This document shows positions 1 to 7,575 of a stretch of 17,022 nt of DNA, one piece after another. Location: the NCBI GenBank assembly GCA_035275545.1, contig DATEMP010000071.1, positions 1-17,022 of the forward strand, read 5' to 3'. The notes beneath the pieces are model-generated. The model was not told where the DNA came from. It did no database searches and worked only from the letters and a program-made list of their open reading frames with translations. How positions within the stretch are numbered: the stretch's first letter is position 1; each line of letters starts with the position of its first letter. The position numbers were made by a program, and so were the translations under genes. The stretch is from WS-11 sp035275545. GTDB lineage: Bacteria; Eisenbacteria; RBG-16-71-46.

Positions 1-1
1 C

Positions 2-157
2 GCGAAGGCCGAGGCCCCCAAGGCGGCGAAGCGCGCAGCCGCCGCGCCCAAAGCGACGGCAAAGACTGCGAAGAGACCTGCCTCCGCGCCGCGCAAGGCC
101 GCGAAGGCGAAGGTGGGCGCCGCGAAGCCCAAAGGCGCGCGCGGGAGATCCCGATGA
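2..157 (+). CDS. Lys/Ala-rich C-terminal tail of a histone H1-like protein (5' part outside window)
   Basis: The frame is open from the window edge to a TGA at 155-157. The visible 51 codons are almost only Ala, Lys, Arg and Pro, in loose AAK / APK / AKPK repeats. This composition is typical of bacterial histone H1-like or AlgP-like tails that bind nucleic acid non-specifically, but such tails also occur on HU proteins, helicases and topoisomerases. The folded domain that would decide the function lies outside the window. The stop codon overlaps the start of the next gene by four bases (ATGA), which implies translational coupling and one transcript. Frame and stop are certain; the H1-like label rests on composition alone. 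Confidence 0.6.
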   Translation, partial: AKAEAPKAAKRAAAAPKATAKTAKRPASAPRKAAKAKVGAAKPKGARGRSR

Positions 158-660
158 GCACGATGCCCGCGATCATGGCGCCGCGCCGCGCGCGGCTCGG
201 CGTCCTGTTCGTGTTCGGGGCCGCCATGGGATGGCTCGAGGGCGTGGTCGTGGTCTACATCCGCGGCCTGTTCGGTATGGTGCACGGCCCCGTCACCCCG
301 CCGCCGCACGAAGTCGTCGAGCGTTTCGCCGAGCTTCCGTGGCTCCTGCCCACCGAGCAGTCGCGCGAGGTGGCGACCATCCTCATGCTCGCCGCGGTCG
401 CATGGCTGGCCGCCGACCGTGCGGCCGCGCGGCTGGGTGCGTTCCTGTTCATCTTCGGCGTGTGGGACATCGTCTACTACGTCGTGCTCTACGCAATGCT
501 GCGCTGGCCCCCAAGCCTCGGCACGATCGATGTCCTGTTCCTGATCCCGCCCGGGCCCTGGTGGATCCAGCCGGTCTGGCTTCCCGTTGCTGCCTCGACG
601 GTCATGATCGTGGTGGGAACGATTCTGTTCAGGGAGACAAAACTCAAACTCGCTCGCTGA
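154..660 (+). CDS. Small four-helix inner-membrane protein of unknown function
   Basis: The 168-aa product has about four hydrophobic segments, near residues 16-37, 72-90, 93-115 and 139-160, joined by short loops. Residues 26-37 carry a conserved-looking GWLEG...VYIRG stretch, and residues 102-130 hold WDIVYY followed by WPPSLGT. I recall similar sequences in uncharacterised membrane proteins but know of no assigned function. The ATG at 154 overlaps the stop of the preceding gene (ATGA), which favours this start over the in-frame ATGs at 166 and 175. No catalytic or ligand-binding motif is visible. Coupling to a nucleic-acid-binding type of protein is odd for a membrane protein and may only reflect dense packing. 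Confidence 0.8.
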   Translation: MSTMPAIMAPRRARLGVLFVFGAAMGWLEGVVVVYIRGLFGMVHGPVTPPPHEVVERFAELPWLLPTEQSREVATILMLAAVAWLAADRAAARLGAFLFIFGVWDIVYYVVLYAMLRWPPSLGTIDVLFLIPPGPWWIQPVWLPVAASTVMIVVGTILFRETKLKLAR

Positions 661-664
661 GCCC

Positions 665-693
665 TTCCGGTCGTCCAGGTCGAGCGGTATCCT
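665..693 (+). promoter_or_regulatory. Weak candidate promoter for the first dockerin-like gene
   Basis: TTCCGG (665-670), a 17-nt spacer and TATCCT (688-693) lie 41 nt upstream of the ATG at 735. The spacing is ideal and the -10 matches consensus at four of six bases, but the -35 is poor. It sits in the only gap between this gene and the upstream membrane-protein gene. Confidence 0.25.
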
Positions 694-734
694 CGTGGGC
701 ACACAACGTCCAGCATCACTCAACGGAGGCCCCC

Positions 735-1355
735 ATGTTCCGCTCAGCGCCGGTCGTGCTCGCCCTCGCCGCTCTCCTCCTCACGACCTCGGTTGCGAGC
801 GCAGCCGTGCCTTCGCCCCAGAACTCCACGGTGGAGTCGTGCCTGCGCGTCTGTCCCGCGGGCGACATCCACATTCGCATCATCGTGCGTGATCTCGCCA
901 ACAATCCGGTCGCGGGTTCCTCGGTGCTGCTCGACTTCTGCTCGTGCCCCTTCATCGCCCTGTGCCCGCTCCAGGGCGGCGAGCCCTACCAGATCGTCAC
1001 CTCCTGTCAGGTGAGCATGCTCACGGACGCCGCGGGAGTGGCGGAGTTCCCGCTGCGCGCAGGCGGCGTGTGCATCGGCAGCGTGGTCGTGTACGCCGAC
1101 GGCGTGAATCTGGCGCAGCGCGGCTTTGTCGCGTCACCCGACCAGAACGGCAACATGACCGTGAACGCCTCCGACCAGGCGCTGCTCGGGCTCAAGATCG
1201 GCGGTCCGTACGATCCGACCGGCGACCTCAACTGCAGCGGTGCGCTCGAGGCGGGGGACCAGGGAGTGCTCGCCGGGCATCTCGGGCACTCGTGCGCGGT
1301 GGTGGTGCCGACGCTGCCGAAGAGCTGGGGCACGGTCAAGACCATCTACCGCTGA
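735..1355 (+). CDS. Secreted protein with C-terminal dockerin-like repeats (paralog 1)
   Basis: This 206-aa product begins with a clear Sec signal peptide (hydrophobic residues 6-20, likely cleavage after VASA near residue 23). A Cys-rich domain follows (two pairs near SCLRVCPAGD and CSCPFIALC), then an Ig/Big-like beta region with NPVAGSSV and AGVAEFPLRAGG. The C-terminal third has two EF-hand-like dockerin repeats, SPDQNGNMTVNASDQALL and TGDLNCSGALEAGDQGVL, and ends WGTVKTIYR. The start is fixed by GGAGG at 725-729, five nt before the ATG. Dockerins classically bind cohesins, but outside cellulosomes they occur widely as calcium-binding adhesion modules, and no cohesin is visible here. The next gene is a full-length paralog. 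The actual role is unknown. Confidence 0.8.
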   Translation: MFRSAPVVLALAALLLTTSVASAAVPSPQNSTVESCLRVCPAGDIHIRIIVRDLANNPVAGSSVLLDFCSCPFIALCPLQGGEPYQIVTSCQVSMLTDAAGVAEFPLRAGGVCIGSVVVYADGVNLAQRGFVASPDQNGNMTVNASDQALLGLKIGGPYDPTGDLNCSGALEAGDQGVLAGHLGHSCAVVVPTLPKSWGTVKTIYR

Positions 1356-1371
1356 TCACGGCGGTTACGCG

Positions 1372-1407
1372 GCGGCCGCCTCCGAAGCGGAACCCGGAGG
1401 CGGCCGC
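1372..1407 (+). terminator. Perfect 13-bp hairpin between the two dockerin-like genes
   Basis: The arms at 1372-1384 (GCGGCCGCCTCCG) and 1395-1407 are exact reverse complements, with a 10-nt loop. The hairpin starts 17 nt after the first gene's stop and ends 16 nt before the next gene's ATG. No T-tract follows, so it is not a textbook Rho-independent terminator. It may act as a partial terminator, an attenuator or an mRNA-stability hairpin between the paralogs. Confidence 0.45.
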
Positions 1408-1422
1408 AGGTGTATCCGGGGC

Positions 1423-2043
1423 ATGAGACGGCCCGCGCTCCTGCTCCTGATCGCCGCGCTCGCCCTGACGCCCGCGGCGCACGCCGATATCCCCAACCCC
1501 AACCAGTCGACCGTCGATCCCTGCCTGGTGTTGTGCCCGGCCGGCGATCTGACGTTCCACGTCGTGGTGCGCGGGTTCACCGGCAATCCGTTCGCGGGCT
1601 CGAGCGTCCAGATCGAGTACAGCGCGTGCCCCGGTTTCCATCTGTGCGCGCTGACCGGAGGCGAGCCCTACACGCACCTCTCGTTGTCGGGCCTCGAGAT
1701 GGTCGGCGTGATCTCCGACGTCCAGGGCATGGCGAGCTTCCCGGTGAAGGCGGGCGGCGGGTGCTCGTCGGGCGCGGTGAAGGTCTACGCCGACGGTGTC
1801 CTGCTCGCGAACCGCGCGCTCGCATCGCCGGATCAGAACGGTGATGGCGTGGTGTCGGCCCAGGACGTGACGCTGCTCCAGGCGAAGCTCGGCACCGCGG
1901 ATCCCACCGGCGACCTCGATTGCAGCGGGGCCGTCGACGGCGCCGATCTCGCGCTCCTCCAGGCCCACGCCGGCCACGCCTGCGCGCAGCCGACCGAGGT
2001 CCGGCCCGGCACCTGGGGCCGCATCAAGACGCTCTACCGCTAG
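1423..2043 (+). CDS. Secreted protein with C-terminal dockerin-like repeats (paralog 2)
   Basis: The 206-aa product is a paralog of the preceding gene product and has exactly the same length. It has a signal peptide (MRRPALLLL...AAHA, cleavage near residue 21), then the same domain marked by STVDPCLVLCPAGD, NPFAGSSV, GGEPY and KVYADGV. It ends in two dockerin-like repeats, SPDQNGDGVVSAQDVTLL and TGDLDCSGAVDGADLALL. These are closer to the calcium-loop consensus (DxNxDG) than those of its neighbour. The C-terminus WGRIKTLYR matches WGTVKTIYR of paralog 1. The ATG at 1423 is chosen because the signal peptide begins there; the Shine-Dalgarno is weak. The stop abuts the stop of the convergent aldehyde dehydrogenase gene with no spacer. 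Confidence 0.8.
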   Translation: MRRPALLLLIAALALTPAAHADIPNPNQSTVDPCLVLCPAGDLTFHVVVRGFTGNPFAGSSVQIEYSACPGFHLCALTGGEPYTHLSLSGLEMVGVISDVQGMASFPVKAGGGCSSGAVKVYADGVLLANRALASPDQNGDGVVSAQDVTLLQAKLGTADPTGDLDCSGAVDGADLALLQAHAGHACAQPTEVRPGTWGRIKTLYR

Positions 2044-3642
2044 CTAGCCGATCTTCTCCGCGATCGACTTGGCCTGGAGGAACAGCAGCAGGTAGTCGCG
2101 TCCGCCCGCCTTGGAATCCGTTCCGCTCATGTTGAATCCGCCGAACGGATGCGCCCCGACGATCGCGCCGGTGCACTTGCGGTTGATGTACAGGTTGCCG
2201 ACGAAGAACTCGCGCTTGGCGCGCTCGATCTTTTCCGGGTTGCGCGTGTAGACCGCGCCGGTGAGGCCGTACTCGGTGCCGTTGGCGATCGCGAGCGCGT
2301 CGTCGAAGTTGCGCGCGCGGATGACCGCGAGCACCGGGCCGAAGATCTCCTCCTGGGCGATCGTGTCGTTGGGCTTGATGTCGGCGATCACGGTCGGGGC
2401 GATGAACCAGCCGTCCTTGCCGGCGACACCCTGCCCCCCGGTGACCAGCCGGCCATCGCGCTTGCCCGACTCGATGTACGAGAGGATCTTGTCCCGCGCG
2501 CCCTGGTTGATGACCGGCCCCATGGCGATCCCCGCCTGATCGGGCTCGCCCACGGTGATCTTCTCGACCAGCGGCTTCAGCTTCTCGAGGAAGGCGTCGT
2601 AGACCTTCTCGCTGACGATCGCGCGCGAGCACGCCGAGCACTTCTGACCCTGGAAGCCGAACGCCGCGGCGGCCACGCCCTGCGCGGCCGCGTCCACGTC
2701 CGCCTCCTCGTCGACGATGATCGCGTCCTTGCCGCCCATCTCCGCCACCACGCGCTTGAGCCAGATTTGGCCGGGCTGAACCTCGGCCGCCAGCTTGTTG
2801 ATGCCGATCCCGACCGCTTTCGAGCCGGTGAACGACACGAAGCGCGTCTTCGCGTGGCGCACCAGCGTGTCGCCGACCGTCGCCCCGCCACCGCTGACGA
2901 AGTTGAACACGCCGGGGGGCAGCCCCACTTCCTCCATGAGCTGGAAGAACTGCCAGGCGATCGCGGGCGAATCGCTCGAGGGCTTCACCACCACGGTGTT
3001 GCCCGCCACGATCGCCGCGGTGCACATGCCGACGCAGATCGCGAGCGGGAAGTTCCAGGGCGGGATCACCGCGCCGACGCCAAGCGGCACGTAGACCATG
3101 CTGTCACGCTCGCCCGGGAGCTGCGTGAGCGCGGGCGGGCTGTCGTAGCGCAGCATCTCGCGCGCGTAGAACGCCATGAAATCGACCGCCTCGGCGGTGT
3201 CGGCGTCCGCCTCCGCCCAGCTCTTCCCCACCTCGTACACCATCCACGCCGAGAACAGGTGGCGCCGGTCGAGCATGCGCTTGGCGGCCTCGATCAGGTA
3301 CGCGGCCCGCTCGCGCGCGGGGACCCGGCTCCAGGTCGCGAAGGCGCGGTGCGCCACTTCGACCGCCTGCGCCGCCTGAGCTGCCGTGCCCGACTGGAAC
3401 CGGCCGATGATCTCGGAGGGCCGTGACGGATTGCGCGACTCGAAGGTGCGCTCGCCCTTCATGCGCTCGCCCCCGATCACCAGCGGATGCTCCTGGCCGA
3501 GCTGGCCGCGCACGGTCGCCAGCGCCTGCTCGAACGCCGCCTTGTGCTCGGGGCGCGTGAAGTCGATGTAGGTCGTGGGCGCGTACTCGGTCAGCGACTT
3601 GGGGTCCACCGGGGCGATGCCCGTCGGGGTCGTGGGGTTCAT
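2044..3642 (-). CDS. pruA: L-glutamate gamma-semialdehyde (1-pyrroline-5-carboxylate) dehydrogenase
   Basis: This 532-aa NAD-dependent aldehyde dehydrogenase oxidises glutamate-gamma-semialdehyde/P5C to glutamate, the second step of proline catabolism, in the cytoplasm. ALDH hallmarks are all present: PPWNFP with Asn197, Lys220 in VVVKPSS, the NAD-loop motif FTGS at 271-274, the general base Glu301 in EMGGKD, nucleophile Cys335 in GQKCSACSR, and EEIFGP at 431-436. The N-terminal extension and GQKCSACSR context fit the monofunctional RocA/PruA group rather than generic ALDHs. The start is supported by GGAGG at 3651-3647, four nt before the ATG. No proline dehydrogenase (PutA/PRODH) gene is in the window, so that step must be encoded elsewhere. 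It is the last gene of the minus-strand run, 109 nt after the first sugar dehydrogenase. Confidence 0.92.
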   Translation of the reverse strand: MNPTTPTGIAPVDPKSLTEYAPTTYIDFTRPEHKAAFEQALATVRGQLGQEHPLVIGGERMKGERTFESRNPSRPSEIIGRFQSGTAAQAAQAVEVAHRAFATWSRVPARERAAYLIEAAKRMLDRRHLFSAWMVYEVGKSWAEADADTAEAVDFMAFYAREMLRYDSPPALTQLPGERDSMVYVPLGVGAVIPPWNFPLAICVGMCTAAIVAGNTVVVKPSSDSPAIAWQFFQLMEEVGLPPGVFNFVSGGGATVGDTLVRHAKTRFVSFTGSKAVGIGINKLAAEVQPGQIWLKRVVAEMGGKDAIIVDEEADVDAAAQGVAAAAFGFQGQKCSACSRAIVSEKVYDAFLEKLKPLVEKITVGEPDQAGIAMGPVINQGARDKILSYIESGKRDGRLVTGGQGVAGKDGWFIAPTVIADIKPNDTIAQEEIFGPVLAVIRARNFDDALAIANGTEYGLTGAVYTRNPEKIERAKREFFVGNLYINRKCTGAIVGAHPFGGFNMSGTDSKAGGRDYLLLFLQAKSIAEKIG

Positions 3643-3751
3643 GGGGCCTCCGTGTCCAGTGGGCGCGCGGGACGGCGCTTTCGTTCCAAACCGGTATCGG
3701 CCGCCGGAGTCTAGTCCAACATCTCCGCACGCGGTAGCGGACGACGGAACG

Positions 3752-5332
3752 TCAGCGGATCACCGTGAAGCGTCGCTCGAGCCGCTGATCTCCCACCGTG
3801 AGCACGGCGAGGTAGACGCCGGCGCCGACCCTGCGACGCGAGTCGTCGATCCCCTCCCACACCGCGCCGTGCGGCCCCGGACTCTGCACCGCGGGCTCGA
3901 GCACCACCGCGACCCGCCGCCCGGCGAGGTCGTAGATGGCGAGGCTGACGCGTGCGGAGGATGGGAGCGTGAACGCGAACGACGTCGTGCCGTTCGACGG
4001 CGACGGGTAGGGCGTTCGGAACTCGATCGGAGAGCCGGTGGGCGGAGGCACACCGGTCACCCCGGTGTAGCGGATGCGATGGATGTCGCCGGGTAGATTG
4101 CCGGCCGCCCCGGTGACCATCCGGCAATACCAAAGACTGCCGTCGGGAGCCTGCGCATAGTCGGCGACGGCGTTCCCCAGCGTCGCCCAATCGGTGGGGT
4201 TGGGCTGGCCGGGTGCGGACTCCGAAACCCAGCTGCTCCCGTCGAAGTGCAGCCGGCGCACGTAGCCGCGATAGAAGTCGTTGTACAGGATGTCCCCTTC
4301 GTACTCGACGGGGAACCGGCTCGAGCCGCTGGCGGGCCGGCGGATGAGCGCTCCGCCGTTCACCGACTGTCCCTGCGTCCGGCCGTAGACGAAGATCGGC
4401 TCGGTGAACGTGGTGCTGTCCACGCTGAGGCACGTCGAGAAGGGCAGCTGTCCCTCGTAGATCGGCCACTGCATGTTGCTGCCCAGCACCGACACGTGAT
4501 CCAGCTCCTCTTGCGAATTCTGTCCCACGTCGCCGATCACCAGGGCCCCGGTCACCCGGTCCATGGCAAATCGGAAGGGGTTGCGCAGCCCCCAGTAGCC
4601 GACCAGCTTCGCGTTGGCGTTCGCGTTGCCGACGTAGGGATTGTCCGCGGGCGTGATGAGGCTCTTGGCGGGCGGTCCGCCGCCGCCGGCGGGCAGCGCG
4701 GAGACGTCGAGGCGCAGGATCTTGCCGGCCAGGATGGTCAGATTCTGGGCCTGGCAGGAGCTCGCGTCGTCACCGATCGAGATGTAGAGCTTCCCGTCGG
4801 GCCCGAAGCGCACGGTGCCCCCGTTGTGGTTGAAGGCGTTGTCCGGGATGTCGGTGAGGATGTCGTAGCGGGTCGATGGGTCGATGGTGAGGCTGCCGTC
4901 GCCGGTATTGGTGAGATCCCCGCCCATGGTGTAGCGCGAGATGCGGATGGTGTTCGATAGCGAGTAGGTGTAGTGGATGTAGATGTACGGCGTGGCCGGC
5001 CAGCCGGGATCCACCGCGATCCCGAGCAGCCCACCCTCGCTCGAGGAAACATCAACATTCGGAACAAAGATGATCGGATCCACCAGCGCGATCCCGCCGT
5101 TCACGATCAGGCGGATTCTGGCCCCGATACGCTCGGTGAACAGGACCCGCCCGTCCGGGAGCATCGCCATCCCGACCGGCTGACTGATGCCGCCGAGGAT
5201 CAGGTCGTCGACGAAGTCGGTTGGCACCTGGGCTCGAGCGGATGCGGCGCCCAGCAAGGACGCGATGATCAGGGCGAGGATGGCGCAGCCGCGGCGGGCC
5301 GCGGCTTCGTATCGATCGTGAACACGGTTCAT
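3752..5332 (-). CDS. Secreted PQQ-type glucose/sorbosone dehydrogenase with FlgD-like C-terminal domain (paralog 1)
   Basis: The 526-aa product has a signal peptide ending near ARA at 34 and a six-bladed beta-propeller of the GSDH family (about residues 38-425). It ends in an Ig-like FlgD/T9SS-type domain (about 437-526; AIYDLAGRRV, then GAGVYLAVLTV). Family members oxidise aldoses with bound PQQ in the periplasm or outside the cell. The visible active-site pattern fits: His169 in NHNGG followed by FGPDGKLYISIGD matches the catalytic-His region of soluble glucose dehydrogenase, and Arg250-Asn251 in GLRNPF matches its PQQ-contacting RN pair. GGAGGA at 5346-5341 lies 8 nt before the ATG. A paralog ends 51 nt upstream. 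No PQQ biosynthesis gene is in the window, and the substrate cannot be read from sequence. Confidence 0.88.
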   Translation of the reverse strand: MNRVHDRYEAAARRGCAILALIIASLLGAASARAQVPTDFVDDLILGGISQPVGMAMLPDGRVLFTERIGARIRLIVNGGIALVDPIIFVPNVDVSSSEGGLLGIAVDPGWPATPYIYIHYTYSLSNTIRISRYTMGGDLTNTGDGSLTIDPSTRYDILTDIPDNAFNHNGGTVRFGPDGKLYISIGDDASSCQAQNLTILAGKILRLDVSALPAGGGGPPAKSLITPADNPYVGNANANAKLVGYWGLRNPFRFAMDRVTGALVIGDVGQNSQEELDHVSVLGSNMQWPIYEGQLPFSTCLSVDSTTFTEPIFVYGRTQGQSVNGGALIRRPASGSSRFPVEYEGDILYNDFYRGYVRRLHFDGSSWVSESAPGQPNPTDWATLGNAVADYAQAPDGSLWYCRMVTGAAGNLPGDIHRIRYTGVTGVPPPTGSPIEFRTPYPSPSNGTTSFAFTLPSSARVSLAIYDLAGRRVAVVLEPAVQSPGPHGAVWEGIDDSRRRVGAGVYLAVLTVGDQRLERRFTVIR

Positions 5333-5383
5333 GCTGTGGATCCTCCGTGGCGGCCGTGAGGCACCATCATACGACGGGACGCA

Positions 5384-6934
5384 CTATCGCACGAGGACGA
5401 CCCGGCGCTCGAGCGTCCCTCCCGCCACCGTCAGGCGTGCACGATAGATGCCGGCCGGGAGCGCTTCACCCCGTGCGTCGCGCCCGTCCCATTGCAGACG
5501 CCGGGGCCCCGCCGGGTGCGGCGTGGCGGCGATCAGGGAGCGGACGCGACGGCCCGCCAGGTCGTGGATCGACAGCGCGACCGTGCCCGGTTTGGCGAGC
5601 ATGAACTCCAGCGTGACGCCGGCGCGCGCGGGGTTCGGATGGGGCGGATGGAACTCCGGGCCGGCGGCCGGCGGCGGCGGCGCCGAGACCACCCCGCCGT
5701 ACCGGATGCGTCGGATGAAGCCGGGACCCACGCCCGAGGGGCCGAGCATCGCGCAGTACCAGAGCGTCCCGTCGTGGGCCACCAGCCAGTCGGAGATGAA
5801 GTAGGGCCCCACCGCCCAGTCGGTGGCATTCGGCTGGCCGGGTGCCGGGGCGAGCGACCAGGTGTTGCCGCTCCGCTTCAGGCGCCGGATCCAGTTGCCG
5901 TAGAAGTCGGAGAAGAAGATGTTGCCCTCGTATGCTGGCGGAAACGGGCCCGGAGCACCGGGCGGGCGGCGATAGATCACGCCTCCGATCACGGCTGCGC
6001 CCTCGGAGTGGTCGTAGGTGTAGATGGGGCCGGTGAAGGCGGTGCTGTCCACGTTGGGACAGCTCAGCGGCCCGGGGACGTCGCCCTCGTAGATGATCCA
6101 CTCGAAGTTGAGGCCCGGCGTGGGCGCGTGGTTCACCTCCTCACGCTGGTCGCCACCCACGTCGCCGATCGTCATCTCTCCGGTCGCAGGATCGAGCGCG
6201 AACCGGAACGGATTGCGCAGCCCCCACTGCCAGACCAGGCGCGCGTCAGGTTGCGGATGCGCGGCGAAGGGATTGTCGGCGGGCGTGATGAGGGCGCGCG
6301 GCGCCGGCCCGCCCGGACCGGGCGGCAGGCCCGAGACGTCGAGGCGCAGGATCTTGCCGCGCAGGTCGCCCAGGGTCTGCGCGCCGCACAGGGTGTAGTC
6401 GCCGAGGCTCGAATAGAGCATCCCGTCGGGGCCGAACCGCAGCGTGCCGCCGTTGTGGAACTCCGCCTCATGCGGGGCGATGAGCACGTCGTAGCGCGTG
6501 GCCGGGTCGATCGTGAGCGCCCCGTTGCCGGTGAACGCGAGGTCGCCCGCGGCCGTGAAGCGGGCGATGCGATGAATGGGCTCTCCCGTCACCGTGTACT
6601 GGAGGTAAAGGTAGGGCCGCGCCGGCCAGCCGGGGTCGACCGCGATCCCGAGCAGTCCCTCCTCGCCGTAGCTCGCGTCCACGCCCGGGACCGTCACGAC
6701 CGGGTCGATCGCGGCGAGGGCGCCCTGCACCAACAGCCGCACCCGCGCGGTCGCGCGCTCGATCACGAACAGGCGGCCGTCCGGGAGCATCGCCATCCCG
6801 ACCGGCTCCGCGAAGCCGCCGATGACCGCCTCGTCCACGAAGTCGGTCGGAAGTGCGAACTGGCCCCGGGCGGGAGCCGCGGCGATGGTGAGCGCGGCGA
6901 CGAGCAGCGCGCCGCGAGCGCGGCGCCCGCTCAC
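5384..6934 (-). CDS. Secreted PQQ-type glucose/sorbosone dehydrogenase with FlgD-like C-terminal domain (paralog 2)
   Basis: The 516-aa product parallels its downstream neighbour along its whole length (PTDFVDE, EPVGMAMLPDGR, GLLGIAVDPGWPA, FGPDGMLY, ITPADNPF, GLRNPFRFA). It has a signal peptide to about residue 24 (APARG|QF), a beta-propeller and a C-terminal FlgD/T9SS-like domain (SIHDLAGRRV, LPAGIYRARLTV). The catalytic-type His160 (FHNGG) and Arg240-Asn241 are retained, so both paralogs look active. The start is the GTG at 6934-6932, which overlaps the TGA of the DJ-1-family gene by four bases (GTGA). The signal peptide begins right there, and the frame upstream reads only shadow sequence. 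The four-base overlap implies translational coupling with the DJ-1-like gene. Substrate is unknown. Confidence 0.87.
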   Translation of the reverse strand: MSGRRARGALLVAALTIAAAPARGQFALPTDFVDEAVIGGFAEPVGMAMLPDGRLFVIERATARVRLLVQGALAAIDPVVTVPGVDASYGEEGLLGIAVDPGWPARPYLYLQYTVTGEPIHRIARFTAAGDLAFTGNGALTIDPATRYDVLIAPHEAEFHNGGTLRFGPDGMLYSSLGDYTLCGAQTLGDLRGKILRLDVSGLPPGPGGPAPRALITPADNPFAAHPQPDARLVWQWGLRNPFRFALDPATGEMTIGDVGGDQREEVNHAPTPGLNFEWIIYEGDVPGPLSCPNVDSTAFTGPIYTYDHSEGAAVIGGVIYRRPPGAPGPFPPAYEGNIFFSDFYGNWIRRLKRSGNTWSLAPAPGQPNATDWAVGPYFISDWLVAHDGTLWYCAMLGPSGVGPGFIRRIRYGGVVSAPPPPAAGPEFHPPHPNPARAGVTLEFMLAKPGTVALSIHDLAGRRVRSLIAATPHPAGPRRLQWDGRDARGEALPAGIYRARLTVAGGTLERRVVLVR

Positions 6935-7467
6935 ACGGTCACGTTCGCGGTGATCGCGGCGATCAGCGCGCGGCAGAAGTCCGGCAGATCGGCGGGCGTC
7001 CGGCTCGAGATCAGGTGACCGTCCACCGCCACGCTCTGATCCACGTACCGGGCGCCCGCGTTCTCGAGGTCGTCGCGGATCGCCGAGACTCCCGTGACGG
7101 TGCGCCCCTTGAGGATGCGCGCGCTCACCGGCACCCAGCCGGCGTGGCAGATCATCGCGATCGGCTTGCGCGCGCGGTCGAAAGCGCGCACCAGCTCGAG
7201 CACCGCGGGCAGCCGGCGGAGCTTGTCCGGCGCCCAGCCGCCGGGAATCACCAGCGCGTCGAAGTCGTCGGCGCGCACCTGGTCGAACGTCTGGTCGGGC
7301 GTGCACGGGTATCCGTACTTGCCGACGTACTTGGTGCGCTCCGGGCCGGCGACCACGACCCGCATGCCTTCCTCTTCGAGACGGATCTTGGGATACCAGA
7401 GTTCGAGATCTTCGTAGGCCTGTTCGACCAGCACGAGGACGCGGCGGGCGGGCGGTGCGGCGGTCAT
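6931..7467 (-). CDS. DJ-1/PfpI family protein (class I glutamine amidotransferase-like)
   Basis: The 178-aa product matches the PfpI subgroup over its full usual length. It has a nucleophile elbow AMICHAG with Cys107-His108 and the acidic residue of YEDLELWYP (Glu19). GGWAPDKLRR and the C-terminal SSRTPADLPDFCRA are also typical of the subgroup. Members are described as intracellular proteases, glyoxalase-like enzymes or protein/nucleotide deglycases acting on methylglyoxal adducts; sequence cannot decide between these. Location is cytoplasmic, with no signal peptide. GGAGG at 7477-7473 lies 5 nt before the ATG, and a sigma70-like promoter lies at 7532-7505. It is the first gene of the minus-strand run and overlaps the sugar dehydrogenase by four bases. 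A carbonyl-damage repair role beside sugar oxidation is an attractive but unproven link. Confidence 0.88.
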   Translation of the reverse strand: MTAAPPARRVLVLVEQAYEDLELWYPKIRLEEEGMRVVVAGPERTKYVGKYGYPCTPDQTFDQVRADDFDALVIPGGWAPDKLRRLPAVLELVRAFDRARKPIAMICHAGWVPVSARILKGRTVTGVSAIRDDLENAGARYVDQSVAVDGHLISSRTPADLPDFCRALIAAITANVTV

Positions 7468-7504
7468 GGGAGCCTCCTCGGACGATGCGGTGCGCGGCCC
7501 ATCG

Positions 7505-7532
7505 ACTCTACCCCCGCGGACCGCGCGGTCAA
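7505..7532 (-). promoter_or_regulatory. Sigma70-like promoter of the DJ-1 / sugar dehydrogenase run
   Basis: On the minus strand TTGACC (7532-7527; five of six matches to TTGACA) is followed after 16 nt by TAGAGT (7510-7505; four of six). Transcription would start near 7498, leaving about 30 nt of leader that contains the GGAGG of the DJ-1-type gene. It is one of the best promoter matches in the window. Confidence 0.55.
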
Positions 7533-7538
7533 GCCCGG

Positions 7539-7567
7539 TTGCGGCGACGCGGCGCCGTACGCATACT
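7539..7567 (+). promoter_or_regulatory. Candidate promoter of the symporter gene, giving a leaderless mRNA
   Basis: TTGCGG (7539-7544), a 17-nt spacer and CATACT (7562-7567) are followed after 8 nt by the ATG at 7576. No Shine-Dalgarno is visible, so transcription would start at or next to the start codon. The -35 lies 6 nt from the -35 of the oppositely oriented DJ-1 promoter. Confidence 0.42.
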
Positions 7568-7575
7568 GCCGCCCC

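Noticed and set aside
735..2043. Cellulosome components
   Set aside because: The dockerin-like repeats are clear, but no cohesin, scaffoldin or glycoside hydrolase is present in the window.
2149..3426. Long plus-strand open frame opposite the P5C dehydrogenase gene
   Set aside because: It is an antisense shadow produced by high GC at third codon positions; the minus-strand frame carries all ALDH motifs. The same holds for the long antisense frames at 5492-7018, 9547-10557, 10564-11532 and 13887-16280.
3691..3719. TTGGAC-17-TACCGG promoter just before the pruA-type gene
   Set aside because: The spacing is right, but each box matches consensus at too few bases, so an internal promoter cannot be supported.
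7527..7533. GGTCAAG at the DJ-1/symporter gap as a further SARP repeat
   Set aside because: It has no good second copy 11 bp away, and its complement TTGACC is already explained as the -35 box of the DJ-1 promoter.
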